The translations under genes and the position numbers were made by a program. The notes under the pieces were generated by a model. It did not search any database and was not told the origin of the DNA. It worked only from the letters and a program-made list of their open reading frames with translations. Below, piece by piece: positions 34,843 through 42,938 of a stretch of DNA of 64,000 nucleotides (position 1 is its first letter; the number at the start of each line of letters is the position of its first letter). This DNA is from JAZDFC01 sp043808235 (GTDB taxonomy: Bacteria; Bacteroidota; Ignavibacteria; Ignavibacteriales; Melioribacteraceae). The DNA lies in contig JAZDFC010000073.1 in assembly GCA_043808235.1 (NCBI GenBank), positions 85,092 through 149,091 of the forward strand, in the 5' to 3' direction.

Positions 34843-35856
34843 ATGGCAGCTAAACGTTTTATGACTTTACCCCGTCACATTCTGGAAGGGGAAAAGATGC
34901 ACCCCGAAGCAACTGGCGAGCTCTCCTCGATTTTAAATCAGCTCAGTCTTGCTATCAAATTAATTTCGCTTGAAGTTAACAAAGCAGGCCTGGCGGACAT
35001 TCTTGGTTTTGCGGGCTCTACTAATATTTCCGGCGACGATGTTAAAAAGCTCGATATGTTTGCGCACGATACTCTAATTAAAGCAATGGACCACGGCGGA
35101 CATTTCTGCGTTATGGCTTCGGAAGAAGAAGAAGAGATTATCCATATTCCCACACATCACCAAATAGGAAAGTATGTGTTGCTATTTGATCCTCTCGACG
35201 GTTCTTCAAATATAGATGCGAATGTTAGTATCGGAACAATTTTTTCGATCTATAAAAGAATTAGCGAGGACGGAAAGCCGGGTACACTTGAAGATTGTCT
35301 TCAACCCGGATACAAACAAGAGGTTGCCGGGTATGTGGTTTACGGATCCAGCACAATGCTTGTCTATACTACAGGTCACCACGGTATTCATGGTTTTACT
35401 CTCGATCCTGCATTCGGAGAATTTATACTCTCGCATGAAAATATAAGAATTCCAAAGAACGGCAGAATATATAGCGTTAACGAAGGTAATTATATTGCAT
35501 GGCCCGATGGAATAAAAAAATATTTAAAGCATCTGCAGGCAAATTTATACCAGGGAAAACCATACCAGGCAAGATACATCGGCTCGATGGTTGCCGATGT
35601 ACACCGAACTCTTCTTTACGGTGGAATCTACATGTATCCCGGTGACAGAAGAAATGCAAAAGGAAAATTGCGACTTGTATATGAATGCAATCCGATGGCT
35701 TTTATTATGGAAGCCGCCGGCGGCAAGGCAACTGACGGGAATAAACGTATCCTCGAACTGAAGCCGGAAAGCCTACACGAACGAACGCCATTATTTATTG
35801 GCAGTGAAGAAGATGTGCTGCTGGTTGAGAAATTTATGCAGGAAGAAGAAGGATGA
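34843..35856 (+). CDS. fbp: Class I fructose-1,6-bisphosphatase
   Basis: A 337-residue enzyme that removes the 1-phosphate in gluconeogenesis. The metal/phosphate motif LLFDPLDGSSNIDANVSIGT (about residues 113-132) and 'YECNPMAFIMEAAGGKATDG' near the C-terminus are diagnostic, and ASEEEEEI supplies further metal ligands. GGAGG lies seven bases before the ATG. It follows the ABC exporter by 11 bp and may share its transcript, though no functional link is obvious. Confidence 0.97.
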   Translation: MAAKRFMTLPRHILEGEKMHPEATGELSSILNQLSLAIKLISLEVNKAGLADILGFAGSTNISGDDVKKLDMFAHDTLIKAMDHGGHFCVMASEEEEEIIHIPTHHQIGKYVLLFDPLDGSSNIDANVSIGTIFSIYKRISEDGKPGTLEDCLQPGYKQEVAGYVVYGSSTMLVYTTGHHGIHGFTLDPAFGEFILSHENIRIPKNGRIYSVNEGNYIAWPDGIKKYLKHLQANLYQGKPYQARYIGSMVADVHRTLLYGGIYMYPGDRRNAKGKLRLVYECNPMAFIMEAAGGKATDGNKRILELKPESLHERTPLFIGSEEDVLLVEKFMQEEEG

Positions 35857-35894
35857 GCGTTATATAATAAATAAATCTGTCTCTATAATAAAAA

Positions 35895-35973
35895 GTTGTC
35901 TCAAAACATGACTCCGGGTATTGGAATTGATCTATGGCTTAATCATTCCTGAAGATGAGCCATTTGAGACAAC
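35895..35973. repeat. 79-bp element with 11-bp terminal inverted repeats
   Basis: GTTGTCTCAAA (35895-35905) and TTTGAGACAAC (35963-35973) bound the element. Inside them are subterminal ATGGCT and AGCCAT. No coding capacity. The termini resemble those of transposons, so a MITE-like relic is possible; a long-range terminator between fbp and groES is the alternative. Confidence 0.5.
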
Positions 35974-36003
35974 CCTACCTATAAACAAACTTTTCAATTT
36001 GAA

Positions 36004-36276
36004 TTAGTCTTCAACAACAGCAAGTATATCGGATCGTTGAATTATTTTTAAAGTAACTCCATTCGATTCAATTTCCTCGCCGCCGTATTTGGCAAAAAGG
36101 ACTTTGTTTCCTTCTTTTACTTTTTCGCGCAAGTCTTCATCGGTACCCACTGCAATTACCGTTCCCATTCTTGGTTTTTCTTTTGCGGTATCGGGTATGT
36201 ATAATCCGGATGCGGTTTTTTCTTCTTCTTGTACCGGCTCAATTAGTACGCGGTCGTCAAGTGGTTTAATTGTCAT
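36004..36276 (-). CDS. groES: GroES co-chaperonin
   Basis: A 90-residue GroES: IKPLDDRVLIEPVQEEEKTASGLYIPDTAKEKP with the mobile loop (about residues 16-32), then GTVIAVG, 'GNKVLFAKYGGEEIE' and ILAVVED. It caps GroEL for protein folding. No groEL follows: this gene is downstream of a glutaredoxin-like gene and ends before the fbp side. It is therefore a solo groES, either with groEL elsewhere or a second copy. A GGAG ribosome site precedes the ATG. Confidence 0.93.
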   Translation of the reverse strand: MTIKPLDDRVLIEPVQEEEKTASGLYIPDTAKEKPRMGTVIAVGTDEDLREKVKEGNKVLFAKYGGEEIESNGVTLKIIQRSDILAVVED

Positions 36277-36288
36277 GATTATATCTCC

Positions 36289-36531
36289 TTATTTTATATT
36301 TAACATATTATTAATCTTGGGAACATCGAAACCTACAATGGGACGGTTATTTATTAGAATTACCGGCACACCCATTTGCCCGGTTTTCCTTTGCATATCC
36401 GCTGCCGCCCGCTGATCTTTTGAAACATCAACTTCGGTATATCGAATGTTCTTTTCTTTAAAATATCTTTTAGCATGATTGCAATAGCTGCAAGTTGGTG
36501 TTGTAAAAAGTATTACCTTCGGTTGAGTCAT
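36289..36531 (-). CDS. Glutaredoxin-like protein
   Basis: An 80-residue thioredoxin-fold protein with the active site TPTCSYCNHAK (Cys14, Cys17), cis-Pro motif GVPVILIN and C-terminal 'PIVGFDVPKINNML', typical of NrdH/GlrX-like or Uxx-star glutaredoxins. It would reduce disulfides in the cytoplasm, perhaps recharged by the thioredoxin reductase encoded divergently at 37017. It lies 12 bp upstream of groES, and the two are likely co-transcribed. Confidence 0.9.
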   Translation of the reverse strand: MTQPKVILFTTPTCSYCNHAKRYFKEKNIRYTEVDVSKDQRAAADMQRKTGQMGVPVILINNRPIVGFDVPKINNMLNIK

Positions 36532-36666
36532 CGTCTTTTAAAATCCTTTTTTATAATGTGATTTGATGATGGATTTAAATTTTGGATTCACCTCTTATTC
36601 CTTTTTGAATCCTGTTTCAACCGACCGCATCATATCCAAAACAAAAAATAAATTATCGGAGAAATA

Positions 36667-37014
36667 ATGTTAAGAACTAATTTAACTCACGTCACATCAG
36701 AACAGGAGCACTCAAAACTTATTAATGAAAATGAGAACGTAATGGTATGCTGCGGCAGAATGGGACCAATGTGTATCCCGGTTTACGATTCGATGGAAGA
36801 ACTCGAAAGCGAATATACAGGTGTAAAATTCGCAGATATGGAGTTTGATTCTCCTGACGCAAGAGTGATAAGAAATTTACCCGAATGCAGAGGATTCCAG
36901 GGATTACCATTCGTAGTCTATTATAAAAACGGCAAGGTTGTAAAAGCTACAAGCAGCATCCAATCGAGAGATCAAATAACCGAAATATTAGATCAGAATT
37001 TTGGTAAAAACTAA
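36667..37014 (+). CDS. Thioredoxin-fold protein with MGPM in place of CGPC
   Basis: A 115-residue protein with thioredoxin topology: 'VKFADMEFDSP', cis-Pro GLPFVVYYKNGKVV and a C-terminal helix. The active-site region is VMVCCGRMGPMCIPVY: Met32-Gly-Pro-Met35 stands where CGPC is expected, and cysteines are instead at 28, 29 and 36, with Cys74 later. The N-terminal part of the fold is short. It lies 2 bp upstream of a thioredoxin reductase, which implies a redox role with a displaced cysteine pair. I believe similar CCGRMGPMC proteins exist elsewhere but are uncharacterised. Confidence 0.75.
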   Translation: MLRTNLTHVTSEQEHSKLINENENVMVCCGRMGPMCIPVYDSMEELESEYTGVKFADMEFDSPDARVIRNLPECRGFQGLPFVVYYKNGKVVKATSSIQSRDQITEILDQNFGKN

Positions 37015-37016
37015 TC

Positions 37017-37970
37017 ATGGAAAATCATTTTGATGTTATTGTTATTGGAGCAGGAGCCGCCGGATTAACCGCCGGGATTTATTTATCGCGCGCTAAATTG
37101 AAAACACTAATTTTGAATGAAGGTGCCGTGGGCGGACAAATGGTATTAACCCACGAGATAGCAAACTATCCCGGCATCGAAAGCATAAGCGGTTACGAAC
37201 TTGCACGAAATATGAAAATACAGGCTCAAAAATTCGGTTGCACAATAAAGAGCAATGTTAAAATTACCGGGATGGAATTAACCGGGGAGCAAAAGAGTGT
37301 TATTGTAAATAACAAAGATGTTTATTCCGCATACGCTGTAATAATTGCAACAGGTGGGAAGTCGAGAACTATCGGCGCTATTGGCGAAGCTGAGTTTAAA
37401 GGGAAGGGGATTTCATATTGCGCTACATGCGACGGCGACTTTTTCCAGGATAAAGAAATTATTGTAGTTGGCGGCGGTAACTCTGCTCTCGAAGAGGCTG
37501 TCTCATTAACAAAGTATGCTTCGAAGGTTACAATCGTTCACCAGTTCGATCATTTTCAAGCGCTCGAACATTACATTGATGAAGCAAAGAACAACTCAAA
37601 AATTGATTTCATTATGGAGTCAAAAATAATTGAGTTTGTAGGCAATGAAAAACTTGAGAAAGTGAAAATTCAAAATCAACGAACGAATGAAATAAACGAA
37701 ATGAATATTGACGGAGTTTTTATTTTTATAGGTTATGTCCCGAATACTGAAATACTTAAAGGTATAGTTGATCTCAATCAATGGAATGAAATTGTAACAG
37801 ATAAAAACATGTCGACAAACATTCCAGGTGTTTACGCAGCAGGCGATTCGAACGCAAAACGATTCCGGCAAGTTACGACGGCGGTTGGTGATGGAACAAT
37901 AGCCGCGTTAATTGCCGCCGACTATATAAACAACTTTAAAAAAGAAATTAACTCTCTAATACTAAACTAA
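37017..37970 (+). CDS. trxB: Thioredoxin reductase
   Basis: A 317-residue flavoprotein: FAD-binding VIGAGAAGLTAGIYLSRAK, redox-active CATCDGDFF (Cys135, Cys138), NADPH-binding 'IIVVGGGNSALEEAVSLTKYA' and FAD-binding GVYAAGDSNAKRFRQVTTAVGDG. It transfers electrons from NADPH to thioredoxin. It is two bases from the MGPM thioredoxin-like gene, so that protein is its likely partner. A small membrane protein gene follows after 9 bp. Confidence 0.93.
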   Translation: MENHFDVIVIGAGAAGLTAGIYLSRAKLKTLILNEGAVGGQMVLTHEIANYPGIESISGYELARNMKIQAQKFGCTIKSNVKITGMELTGEQKSVIVNNKDVYSAYAVIIATGGKSRTIGAIGEAEFKGKGISYCATCDGDFFQDKEIIVVGGGNSALEEAVSLTKYASKVTIVHQFDHFQALEHYIDEAKNNSKIDFIMESKIIEFVGNEKLEKVKIQNQRTNEINEMNIDGVFIFIGYVPNTEILKGIVDLNQWNEIVTDKNMSTNIPGVYAAGDSNAKRFRQVTTAVGDGTIAALIAADYINNFKKEINSLILN

Positions 37971-37979
37971 CGTTAAAAA

Positions 37980-38165
37980 ATGGATACGGGTAGAATTGTT
38001 CGAATTATTATAGGTGTGGCTTTAATTGCGACCGGAATCATTTTCAAAAACTCAATATGGATAATTGGATTGTTGCCTTTGTTTGCAGGAATCATTAACC
38101 GCTGCCCGACTTTCCTTTCGCCGGGTTCAGCATGCAGCATCGAAACAAAGAAAAAGGAAGAATAA
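37980..38165 (+). CDS. DUF2892 (YgaP-type membrane domain) protein
   Basis: A 61-residue protein with two hydrophobic helices (VRIIIGVALIATGIIF and WIIGLLPLFAGII), then the conserved NRCPTFLSPGSACS with two cysteines and a charged tail. It resembles the C-terminal membrane domain of the YgaP rhodanese and stand-alone DUF2892 proteins. As last gene of the thioredoxin-like/trxB operon it could tether or serve membrane redox reactions. A terminator follows 23 bp after the stop. Confidence 0.8.
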   Translation: MDTGRIVRIIIGVALIATGIIFKNSIWIIGLLPLFAGIINRCPTFLSPGSACSIETKKKEE

Positions 38166-38187
38166 TTTTTGTTGTACGGATATTTTT

Positions 38188-38214
38188 TTAGCCGGATTTA
38201 TTTCCGGCTTTTTT
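38188..38214 (+). terminator. Rho-independent terminator of the trx-like/trxB operon
   Basis: AGCCGGA and TCCGGCT form a 7-bp stem around a T-rich loop, followed by a T-run. Confidence 0.88.
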
Positions 38215-38363
38215 CTTCCCAATACCTCAGCGCATTTCAAGTTGGTTCAATTATCAATTCATGCAAAAATCTCAGCCCGATATTTTTTTAAATAATTACA
38301 AAACTATTTAATAAATTTATTGAGCAGACTATTTAACTTTTCTCGAGCTTTCACGGATATATA

Positions 38364-39863
38364 ATGAATTTAAATTTGTTTATACTTATCATCGAAGCGA
38401 TGGTTGTATATTTTATTGTTTTGATTTCACATTCACTGCGCGATAAATTCGGTTTATATCATTTCTATGCTTTAATCGGCGGGATAACGGCAGTTATGTC
38501 ATGGGTTACCGATGCGGGAATCCGGGTTGAAGCATTTGGTATTACTTTCATGGTAGGATCAACTGTTTTTTATACCTCGCTTTTACTTTCGGTATTTGTA
38601 ATCTATGTTTTCGATGGACCGAGAGCAACACGGATTGCAATATCAACGATCATTGCAGTATCCATTCTTGTTCCGATTATTTCAATCGTACTTAACACGC
38701 AAATGACGTTATCAGATATCCCTCCGTTAGCAAGAATTCCAATGCCGAGTTTTAGAATTAATGCGGCTTCGGTTATTACAACCAGTATCGATCTAATTTT
38801 CTTAGCTATTGCCTGGGAGTTTTTTGGAAATTTAAAATTTCCCGTTAGTCTTTGGCTTCGCTCTTATCTAACTCTTCTTGGAGTAATGTGGATAGATGTT
38901 CTGCTATTTAGTACCGGAGCATTCGCCGGTCAACCAGAATATATATACATTTTAAGCGGTACTCTCATAAGCCGGTTTATTATTTCTCTTTTCGCATTCC
39001 CCTTTTTGCTGGCATATATTTACTGGCAGAACTCCAAACACCATATTGAATCGGAAAAGAGACCTGTATTTTCTATTTTAAAACAAGTTGCAGAAATAAA
39101 ACTTGAACTTCATAAGGCAAAAGAGGAAATCGAAACACAAAAGCAGATTGAAAATGCAATTCGCGAATCTCTCGATAAACATAGAGTTCTTTCGGAAAAA
39201 TTGGGAAAAGAAAATACGATGAAGGAACTAATACTCGATGTGATAACACATGATTTAAAAAATCCGGCAGGGGCAATAAAGGGTTTCGCGGAATTACTTC
39301 GCGAGGAATATCCCAAAGATGAGATGGTTGCTATGGTTGATGAGAGTGTTGTTAATCTAATGTCCGTCATTGAAAACGCAACAACTCTTTCGATGGTCAC
39401 CGGTGGAGAAAAGATATCCAAATCAAACCTTAATTTGAAAGAGGTTATCAACACCGCAACTATTGAATTTAACCGGGTGTACAAAGACAAACTAAAACTT
39501 ATCAACAAAATTGAAGACGATATTTTTGTTTTTGCAAATCCGATTATAATTGAGATTTTTAAAAATTATTTGAGCAATGCAGCAAAATATGCGACAGAGG
39601 GAGATAAATTAATTATTACAACCAAAGTAACCGCGAAGGATGTATTAATAGAATTTTCGGATTTTGGCAATACAATTCCGGAAACAGAACGCGATAAAAT
39701 ATTTTTACGAAATGTTCAATTGGATAGCAGCAAATACGGAAGAGGATTGGGTTTGGCAATTGTAAAAAGAATTGCCGAAGCCCACGATGCGGAAGTAGGT
39801 GTGAGACCGAATGAACCAAACGGCAATATTTTTTATTTGAAGATGAATATAATCAACAAATAG
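38364..39863 (+). CDS. Membrane histidine kinase with multi-helix sensor domain
   Basis: A 499-residue kinase. Residues 1 to about 225 contain about seven membrane helices ('FYALIGGITAVMSWVTDAGI', 'FMVGSTVFYTSLLLSVFVIYVFDGP'), reminiscent of VUT/queuosine-precursor-transporter folds used as sensors. A coiled coil follows (about 240-285). The H-box is LDVITHDLKNPAGAIKGFAE with His296. The N-box is IFKNYLSNAAKYA and the G-box GRGLGLAIVKRIAEAH. No receiver or adjacent response regulator is present, so its partner is elsewhere. No Shine-Dalgarno is obvious. Confidence 0.88.
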   Translation: MNLNLFILIIEAMVVYFIVLISHSLRDKFGLYHFYALIGGITAVMSWVTDAGIRVEAFGITFMVGSTVFYTSLLLSVFVIYVFDGPRATRIAISTIIAVSILVPIISIVLNTQMTLSDIPPLARIPMPSFRINAASVITTSIDLIFLAIAWEFFGNLKFPVSLWLRSYLTLLGVMWIDVLLFSTGAFAGQPEYIYILSGTLISRFIISLFAFPFLLAYIYWQNSKHHIESEKRPVFSILKQVAEIKLELHKAKEEIETQKQIENAIRESLDKHRVLSEKLGKENTMKELILDVITHDLKNPAGAIKGFAELLREEYPKDEMVAMVDESVVNLMSVIENATTLSMVTGGEKISKSNLNLKEVINTATIEFNRVYKDKLKLINKIEDDIFVFANPIIIEIFKNYLSNAAKYATEGDKLIITTKVTAKDVLIEFSDFGNTIPETERDKIFLRNVQLDSSKYGRGLGLAIVKRIAEAHDAEVGVRPNEPNGNIFYLKMNIINK

Positions 39864-39884
39864 TTTTTCATTTGGGGAACAACA

Positions 39885-40166
39885 ATGACACTACAAATCA
39901 AAGTAAAAGTAAAAATAGAAACTCTTAAAGAGTTTGCTGAAAAAATAATAACCGGGCAGCTTGACCGTTCGGCAATTATCGGTGAAACCTATTGCGAAAA
40001 AAACGATCCGTCTATTGGAATCGGTTATTGGCAGGTTGATGATATGGATGAATTTGAAAGCAAGTTTGCTGCATGGAAACCATATTACGAAACTGTTGAA
40101 ATAAAGCATGTAATTACCGCGAAAGAGGCGATGATGAAATTGTATTTGCAAATACAGCAAAGCTAA
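39885..40166 (+). CDS. Small protein, possible dimeric alpha/beta-barrel fold
   Basis: A 93-residue protein (MTLQIKVKVKIETLKEFAEKI...GIGYWQVDDMDEFESKFAAWKPYYETVEIKHVITAKEAMMKLY). The beta-alpha-beta pattern with a hydrophobic GYWQV strand and 'WKPYYETVEIKHV' resembles DUF3303-like or other ferredoxin-like dimeric barrels. GGGGAA precedes the ATG. It sits 21 bp after the histidine kinase and 57 bp before the metallo-beta-lactamase gene, in the same orientation. Function is unknown. Confidence 0.6.
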   Translation: MTLQIKVKVKIETLKEFAEKIITGQLDRSAIIGETYCEKNDPSIGIGYWQVDDMDEFESKFAAWKPYYETVEIKHVITAKEAMMKLYLQIQQS

Positions 40167-40223
40167 GTATAAGCTGCAAAGCGATAAATCAGCTAATCAC
40201 AAAATAAAGGGATTATCGAGAAA

Positions 40224-41048
40224 ATGAAAAATAACAGATACTTGTTCCATACTATTCTTATTTTATTTTTTAGTATCAGTCTAACATTCATTAATGCCCA
40301 GCCCAAATACGAAAATGTTTTTACTCTCGATGACGAACTGATTGTAAAACAAATTGATGAAAATACTTTTCTCGCCGTTCATAGTTTTCCCTGGGCGGCT
40401 AATAACCTCATATTGAAATTCAAAGACGGGAATTATTTATTTATCGATACGCCTTACACGGACGAAGCAACGGAGAAATTGGTTAATTGGCTGCAAAGCA
40501 GGGATTCGAGTAAAATAAAAGTCACCGTCATCAACACACATTTTCACATTGATAATCTTGGTGGTAACGGATATTTGAGAAGTATCGGCGCGGATATTTA
40601 CGGTTCGGATTTAACCGTGCAATTATTGAAAGAACGAGGACTGGGATTTGGAATGCTCGATATGCTGAAAGATCCATCTATGAAAAAATATTATGATTAT
40701 TATAAAGACAAAGTGTTAACACCTCCGAATAAATTGTTCTCATTGAAAGACGGATTGGAACTTATTATCGATGGAGATACTATGCAGGTATACTATCCCG
40801 GTCCCGGTCATGCGCCGGACAACGTTGTTGTCTATTACCCGGCAAAGAAAATACTTTTCGGCGGATGTATATTAAAATCGATGGGCAGTAAATCAAAAGG
40901 AAACCTCGGTGACGCAGATCTGCAGAACTGGTATTCATCGGTTGAGAAATTGCTGACAAAATTTCCCGACGCAAAATTAGTCATTCCCGGACACGGTGAA
41001 GAAGGCGGATTTGATTTAATCGGTCACACAATGGATGTGGTGAAGTAA
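40224..41048 (+). CDS. Subclass B1-type metallo-beta-lactamase
   Basis: A 274-residue protein with a signal peptide (cleavage near NAQ, residue 26). All six zinc ligands of subclass B1 are present: His106, His108 and Asp110 in NTHFHIDNLGG, His196 in YPGPGHAPDN, Cys215 in LFGGCILKS and His257 in IPGHGEEGG. Lys218 and Asn227 (GNLGDAD) match the substrate-binding Lys224 and Asn233 of B1 enzymes. Length and the final 'IGHTMDVVK' also fit. B1 enzymes hydrolyse penicillins, cephalosporins and carbapenems in the periplasm. No integron or transposon surrounds it, so it looks chromosomal and resident. Actual beta-lactam hydrolysis is unproven. Confidence 0.88.
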   Translation: MKNNRYLFHTILILFFSISLTFINAQPKYENVFTLDDELIVKQIDENTFLAVHSFPWAANNLILKFKDGNYLFIDTPYTDEATEKLVNWLQSRDSSKIKVTVINTHFHIDNLGGNGYLRSIGADIYGSDLTVQLLKERGLGFGMLDMLKDPSMKKYYDYYKDKVLTPPNKLFSLKDGLELIIDGDTMQVYYPGPGHAPDNVVVYYPAKKILFGGCILKSMGSKSKGNLGDADLQNWYSSVEKLLTKFPDAKLVIPGHGEEGGFDLIGHTMDVVK

Positions 41049-41508
41049 TTATTTCATTATGATCGTATATGACTTACTAAGATTTTCCTCTTTGATCATA
41101 ATTATCATAAAAATCTGCGTTCCATTTTTTTTGATTTCTCTACGCAATTTCTCCTAAATTGACAGCATTGTCCAAGAAGGGAAAGAACGAGCTTGCCGCA
41201 ATGCGACAAATAAAATTTTTATCTTGATCGAAATGCAATCAAAAATCCGGGAACCCAAAAGGGCAGGACTACGAAGTAATCCAACATCTGTAGCATAATA
41301 AACAAAATCAAAGCATGACCGCAGCGCGGTCAAACATCTGTAAAAAGAACACGACTAAAATGATAACCGATGGCAAAAGCATGCCCGGCGTAACGAAGCT
41401 GCACCGAGTTTCGAAGTTGAGGACAAAGCTGTAAACAAATAATCAAAAAACTTTGCGACATTCCGCTTCAATCGATATGTTTGAATCCCAAAAATGAACC
41501 TATAATTT
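41049..41508. other. 460-bp intergenic region with weak repeats
   Basis: No gene is evident. AACATCTGTA occurs twice (about 41283 and 41333), each near a GCATG(A/C)CCG motif, and a small hairpin GACCGC-AGC-GCGGTC lies at 41317-41331. Base use differs from neighbouring spacers (more GC-rich patches). It may be a decayed gene or repeat. Confidence 0.4.
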
Positions 41509-42603
41509 ATGGTCAGATATATGAATCGAATAGTTATAAACCGTATCATTAAATACTTTTCTCTCATCGCAATTCCTGCTTTATCATTCACCGCATGCAA
41601 AGATAATCCTGTCGAATCAATTCCCGAACCGCCGCCGGACATAGTTGCGCAAAACAAATTGCTCGGCAGAGGTGTCAATTTCGGAAATGCACTCGAGGCG
41701 CCCAAAGAAGGCGATTGGGGCGTAACAATCGAGGATAAATATTTTTCGCTTCTTGCCAACACCGGATTTAATTCTGTTAGGATACCGATTCGATGGTCAT
41801 CGCATACTTCAAGTTCATCGCCTTATAATATTCAGCAAACCTTCTTTGATAGAATAGACTATCTTATAAACAAAGCTTTTCAAAACAATCTCGCCGTAAT
41901 AATAAACATCCATCATTACGAAGAAATAATGACCGATCCAATTACACATAAAGCGCGCTTCCTTGCAATATGGAAACAGATTGCAAACAGATACAAGGAT
42001 TACAGCTATAAATTATTTTTCGAAATATTGAATGAACCGAACAGTGAACTTACTCCCCAAATTTGGAATGAATTTTTAAGAGACGCACTCACCGTAATCC
42101 GGGAAACTAACCCTCATCGATCTGTATTGATCGGTTTAGCTAATTGGGGAGGACTTGGCACATTAAACCAATTAGTAATTCCCGAAACCGAAAAAAATAT
42201 TATTCTTACTTTTCACTATTATAATCCGTTTGAATTCACGCATCAAGGCGCAGATTGGGTTGACGGAAGCGATGCGTGGCTCGGCACTAAATGGCCCGAA
42301 ACTCTAACTGATAAAACAAGACTCGAAAATGAAATAATGACTGCTGTAACTTGGGGTGCACAAAAAAATATTCCCGTTAACTGCGGTGAGTTTGGCGCAT
42401 TCGAAAAAGCCGATATGACTTCGCGTGTAAATTGGACTTCCTTTGTAAGAGAGACGTGTGAAAAATATGAGATTAGTTGGAACTACTGGGAGTTCTGTTC
42501 GGGCTTCGGTATCTATAATCGCGATGAAGGAGAATTTATCGAGCCGTTGCTGAATGCTTTAATCCCGCCAAGCTCGCAGAATGTTATATTAGCTGAAAAT
42601 TGA
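41509..42603 (+). CDS. GH5-family glycoside hydrolase (cellulase-like lipoprotein)
   Basis: A 364-residue protein. The N-terminal membrane segment ends in LSFTACKD, a plausible lipobox, so it is likely a lipoprotein. The GH5 barrel shows 'GRGVNFGNALEAP', 'GFNSVRIPIRW', 'VIINIHHYEE', acid/base Glu176 in FEILNEPN, 'LTFHYYNPFEFTHQGADW' and nucleophile Glu294 in NCGEFGAF. It should cleave beta-glucans or beta-mannans. ATG 41509 and ATG 41521 are both possible starts; neither has a clear ribosome site. A GH38 enzyme follows, suggesting a polysaccharide theme. Confidence 0.9.
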   Translation: MVRYMNRIVINRIIKYFSLIAIPALSFTACKDNPVESIPEPPPDIVAQNKLLGRGVNFGNALEAPKEGDWGVTIEDKYFSLLANTGFNSVRIPIRWSSHTSSSSPYNIQQTFFDRIDYLINKAFQNNLAVIINIHHYEEIMTDPITHKARFLAIWKQIANRYKDYSYKLFFEILNEPNSELTPQIWNEFLRDALTVIRETNPHRSVLIGLANWGGLGTLNQLVIPETEKNIILTFHYYNPFEFTHQGADWVDGSDAWLGTKWPETLTDKTRLENEIMTAVTWGAQKNIPVNCGEFGAFEKADMTSRVNWTSFVRETCEKYEISWNYWEFCSGFGIYNRDEGEFIEPLLNALIPPSSQNVILAEN

Positions 42604-42938
42604 ATAACACTTAGAATTGTAAATTAGTCCTAAGTGAATTTTTAATACTATTCTATTTTTATTTGATGATTTGATTTTTCCGAATGTAAAAGCCACTTTT
42701 TCATGAGTGGAATAAAAGCATAGGAAATTGTCCTTCATAATTCGAATTGGAGATTGCATTCAATTTTCTCATTCCCTAATTTTCTTCTCAGATGAATTAA
42801 CTCTATTTCAATACTAAAAGAAATTTGGGATTAAATTCTGCGGCTACATGTATTCTTTGCGATTACATCTTAGAATTATCCAGCATTTTTTACCGCAGAG
42901 AATGTGAAATATTTCTTCAACACACGAAGGATAAAATC
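42604..42938. other. 335-bp intergenic region
   Basis: It contains a weak terminator just after the GH5 gene (42608-42643) and a 10-bp palindrome AATTCGAATT near 42740. An open frame runs into the GH38 gene from 42825, but the signal peptide starts at 42939. Nothing else is recognised. Confidence 0.5.
42608..42643 (+). terminator. Weak Rho-independent terminator after the GH5 gene
   Basis: CACTTAG (42608-42614) pairs with CTAAGTG (42630-42636) and is followed by AATTTTT. The stem is short and AT-rich. Confidence 0.5.

Noticed and set aside
41355..41762. 135-codon open frame on the minus strand overlapping the GH5 start
   Set aside because: Half of it is antisense to the signal and catalytic start of the GH5 gene; composition is not protein-like.
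42825..42938. N-terminal extension of the GH38 protein
   Set aside because: It would place 38 residues before a clear signal peptide; ATG 42939 has an AAGGA ribosome site.
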